From an uncultured Bacilli bacterium (GTDB taxonomy: Bacteria; Bacillota_I; Bacilli_A; RF39; UBA660), in the NCBI GenBank assembly GCA_934148875.1, contig CAKPDJ010000069.1, positions 1-5,613 of the forward strand: a stretch of DNA of 5,613 nucleotides, given 5' to 3'. The position numbers and the translations under genes are program-made. The notes beneath the pieces are model-generated. The model was not told the origin of the DNA and ran no database searches. It was given only the letters and a program-made list of their open reading frames with translations. Positions 4,605 to 5,613 of the stretch are shown piece after piece. The stretch's first letter is position 1. The number at the start of each line of letters is the position of its first letter.

Positions 4605-5468
4605 TTAAATAAATCGATACAATACATAACCGATTATACTAATAATTAATACAATAAATATTCCTATCAATATTTTTTTTACTAAACCCATCTTTGGTGG
4701 ATCAATAAAAGAGTTATCCTCTTCCATTTCAAAATCTTCTTCTGATAAATCCATTGATTTTGTATAAAAGGACTTATCAATACCTGCATCTTCATCTTCG
4801 TCTTCATCATTTGCTTCTCTTTCCGTATTAATAAGTTCATCATCAGAAGAATTAGCTTGTTCCAAATCATCTAATAACTGCTTAGAAATTATAGTTTCTG
4901 ATTCTTCAGTAGGCAACAAGTCGCTCAATAATTCATCATCAATTTTCTTTCTAAGACTGTTAGACGTTATTGTATGAATTAATTCCTCTAAATTTTCCTC
5001 TTCGTCTTTCGAAAGTTTTTGTGATTTATCTTTAGACTCCTTTAGTCTATCATTAGTTAAATCAGAAATAATACTATATTCAACAGTTTTTAAATAACGT
5101 TTTTGTTTCATTTCCTCATCTTCAGTTCGATTTTTCTTTGCATTCTCCAATATTTCATTAATATCATAACTTTTCTTATCAAGATTAGAAATTTCTTCGC
5201 TATTATCACCAAGATTACTATTCTTTTTAAAAGAAGCTAAACTCGAATCTTGATTAAACATTCTATTTTTCTGAAAATCTTCTCTTCTATTATATTTAGT
5301 TTCATTACTAACATTACTCAAATCAATTACATTATTACTGTTAATATCAGTAAATTCAGTGTAAACCTTATTAGTATACAATTGTTCATATAATTGTTCA
5401 TTTTTTTTAGAACGACTTTGGGTAGTATTGACAGAATTAGAATTATATTTATCCATCCTACTTGCCAT
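4605..5468 (-). CDS. Unrecognised acidic protein with a C-terminal membrane anchor
   Basis: I do not recognise this 287-residue protein. Almost all of it is hydrophilic and low in complexity, rich in Ser, Asn, Asp, Glu and Lys, probably largely disordered or helical. It ends with one hydrophobic segment (about 266-284) flanked by Lys-Lys and a final Arg-Phe-Ile. With no N-terminal signal this predicts a tail-anchored protein with its bulk in the cytoplasm. Visible blocks are MASRMDKY (1-8), NNVIDLSN (45-52), YDINEILENAKKNR (101-114), TVEYSIISDL (128-137), an acidic run DEDEDED (221-227) and IDPPKMGLVKK (255-265). Start choice: an in-frame ATG at 5570 has no ribosome binding site, whereas ATG at 5468 is preceded by AAGGAGTG (5481-5474). 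It has its own promoter-like sequence and a terminator. A role in division, envelope or spore formation is possible but nothing in the sequence proves it. Confidence 0.75.
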   Translation of the reverse strand: MASRMDKYNSNSVNTTQSRSKKNEQLYEQLYTNKVYTEFTDINSNNVIDLSNVSNETKYNRREDFQKNRMFNQDSSLASFKKNSNLGDNSEEISNLDKKSYDINEILENAKKNRTEDEEMKQKRYLKTVEYSIISDLTNDRLKESKDKSQKLSKDEEENLEELIHTITSNSLRKKIDDELLSDLLPTEESETIISKQLLDDLEQANSSDDELINTEREANDEDEDEDAGIDKSFYTKSMDLSEEDFEMEEDNSFIDPPKMGLVKKILIGIFIVLIISIIGYVLYRFI

Positions 5469-5496
5469 AATATCACTCCTTATCATAACTATAACT

Positions 5497-5505
5497 ATCA
5501 TATCA
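5497..5505 (-). promoter_or_regulatory. Possible extended -10 promoter of the tail-anchored gene
   Basis: The minus strand has TGATATGAT (5505-5497): a -10 box with one mismatch and the TGn extension, placed about 29 bases before the ATG. The position of a -35 box is occupied only by a T-run. Confidence 0.4.
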
Positions 5506-5587
5506 TAAAATATAAGAAAGAAAAAGTTTTTAATTAATAGGATAGTGTAAAATAATTTGGGGTAAGACATAAAAAAAGAAAAACCTT

Positions 5588-5596
5588 TGTTATAAT
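5588..5596 (+). promoter_or_regulatory. Possible promoter of a divergent gene beyond the right edge
   Basis: The plus strand has TGTTATAAT (5588-5596), a perfect extended -10 box. There is no matching -35 at 16-18 bases. If used, transcription would start near 5603 and leave the window, divergent from the tail-anchored gene. Confidence 0.35.
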
Positions 5597-5613
5597 AAAT
5601 TTGAGAAACATAA

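Noticed and set aside
4788..4810. Short TCTTCA-like tandem repeat as a phase-variable microsatellite
   Set aside because: It is an imperfect hexamer run encoding the acidic stretch DEDEDED; changes in copy number would stay in frame, and the units are not identical.
4682..4870. Minus-strand open frame of 62 codons
   Set aside because: It is a shifted frame inside the tail-anchored protein gene, rich in Lys, Met and Ile, with no ribosome binding site.
5469..5570. N-terminal extension of the tail-anchored protein by 34 hydrophobic residues
   Set aside because: The ATG at 5570 has only a T-run before it, while ATG at 5468 has a strong AAGGAGTG; the extension would also cover the likely promoter.

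Overview
The window is strongly AT-rich DNA (roughly three quarters A+T by eye) from a low-GC Gram-positive bacterium of the Bacilli/Erysipelotrichia type, possibly one of the uncultured gut lineages. Tryptophan is encoded by TGG and the start sites carry AGGAGG-type ribosome binding sites, so the standard bacterial code applies and mycoplasma-like recoding does not. Homologues of YutH and YunB suggest the organism forms endospores or descends from a spore former.

Layout, left to right. A tRNA-Val(UAC) gene on the minus strand fills the left edge and has a near-consensus promoter. Next, also on the minus strand, is a small S1-domain RNA-binding protein of the CvfD/YugI (general stress protein 13) family. 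It is divergent from a plus-strand NifU C-terminal-domain protein (YutI type), with back-to-back promoters between them. Everything to the right is on the minus strand: a YutH/CotS-type spore-coat pseudokinase, then (upstream of it in transcription order) a two-gene unit made of a DUF1292 protein and an unrecognised coiled-coil protein, then YutD, then the sporulation membrane protein YunB, and finally an unrecognised acidic protein with a C-terminal membrane anchor. The last 43 bases lie upstream of that gene and carry a possible divergent promoter that would fire out of the window.

From recall of the Bacillus subtilis gene order, yutI, yutH, yutD and yunB lie in one chromosomal neighbourhood there. 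This window looks like a shortened version of it, with the DUF1292/coiled-coil pair sitting between yutH and yutD. The minus-strand genes are not one operon. Separate promoters and three plausible terminators divide them into short units: tail-anchored protein; yunB; yutD; DUF1292 plus coiled-coil protein; yutH. The first, third and fourth have housekeeping (sigma-A-like) signals. yutH, and more weakly yunB, are preceded by sequences resembling the mother-cell sporulation factor sigma-E. In yutH the putative -35 element lies inside the terminator hairpin of the upstream gene.

I see no mobile element, CRISPR array, phage gene or defence system. The least explained material is the coiled-coil protein, the tail-anchored acidic protein, and the paired inverted repeats around the yutD promoter.
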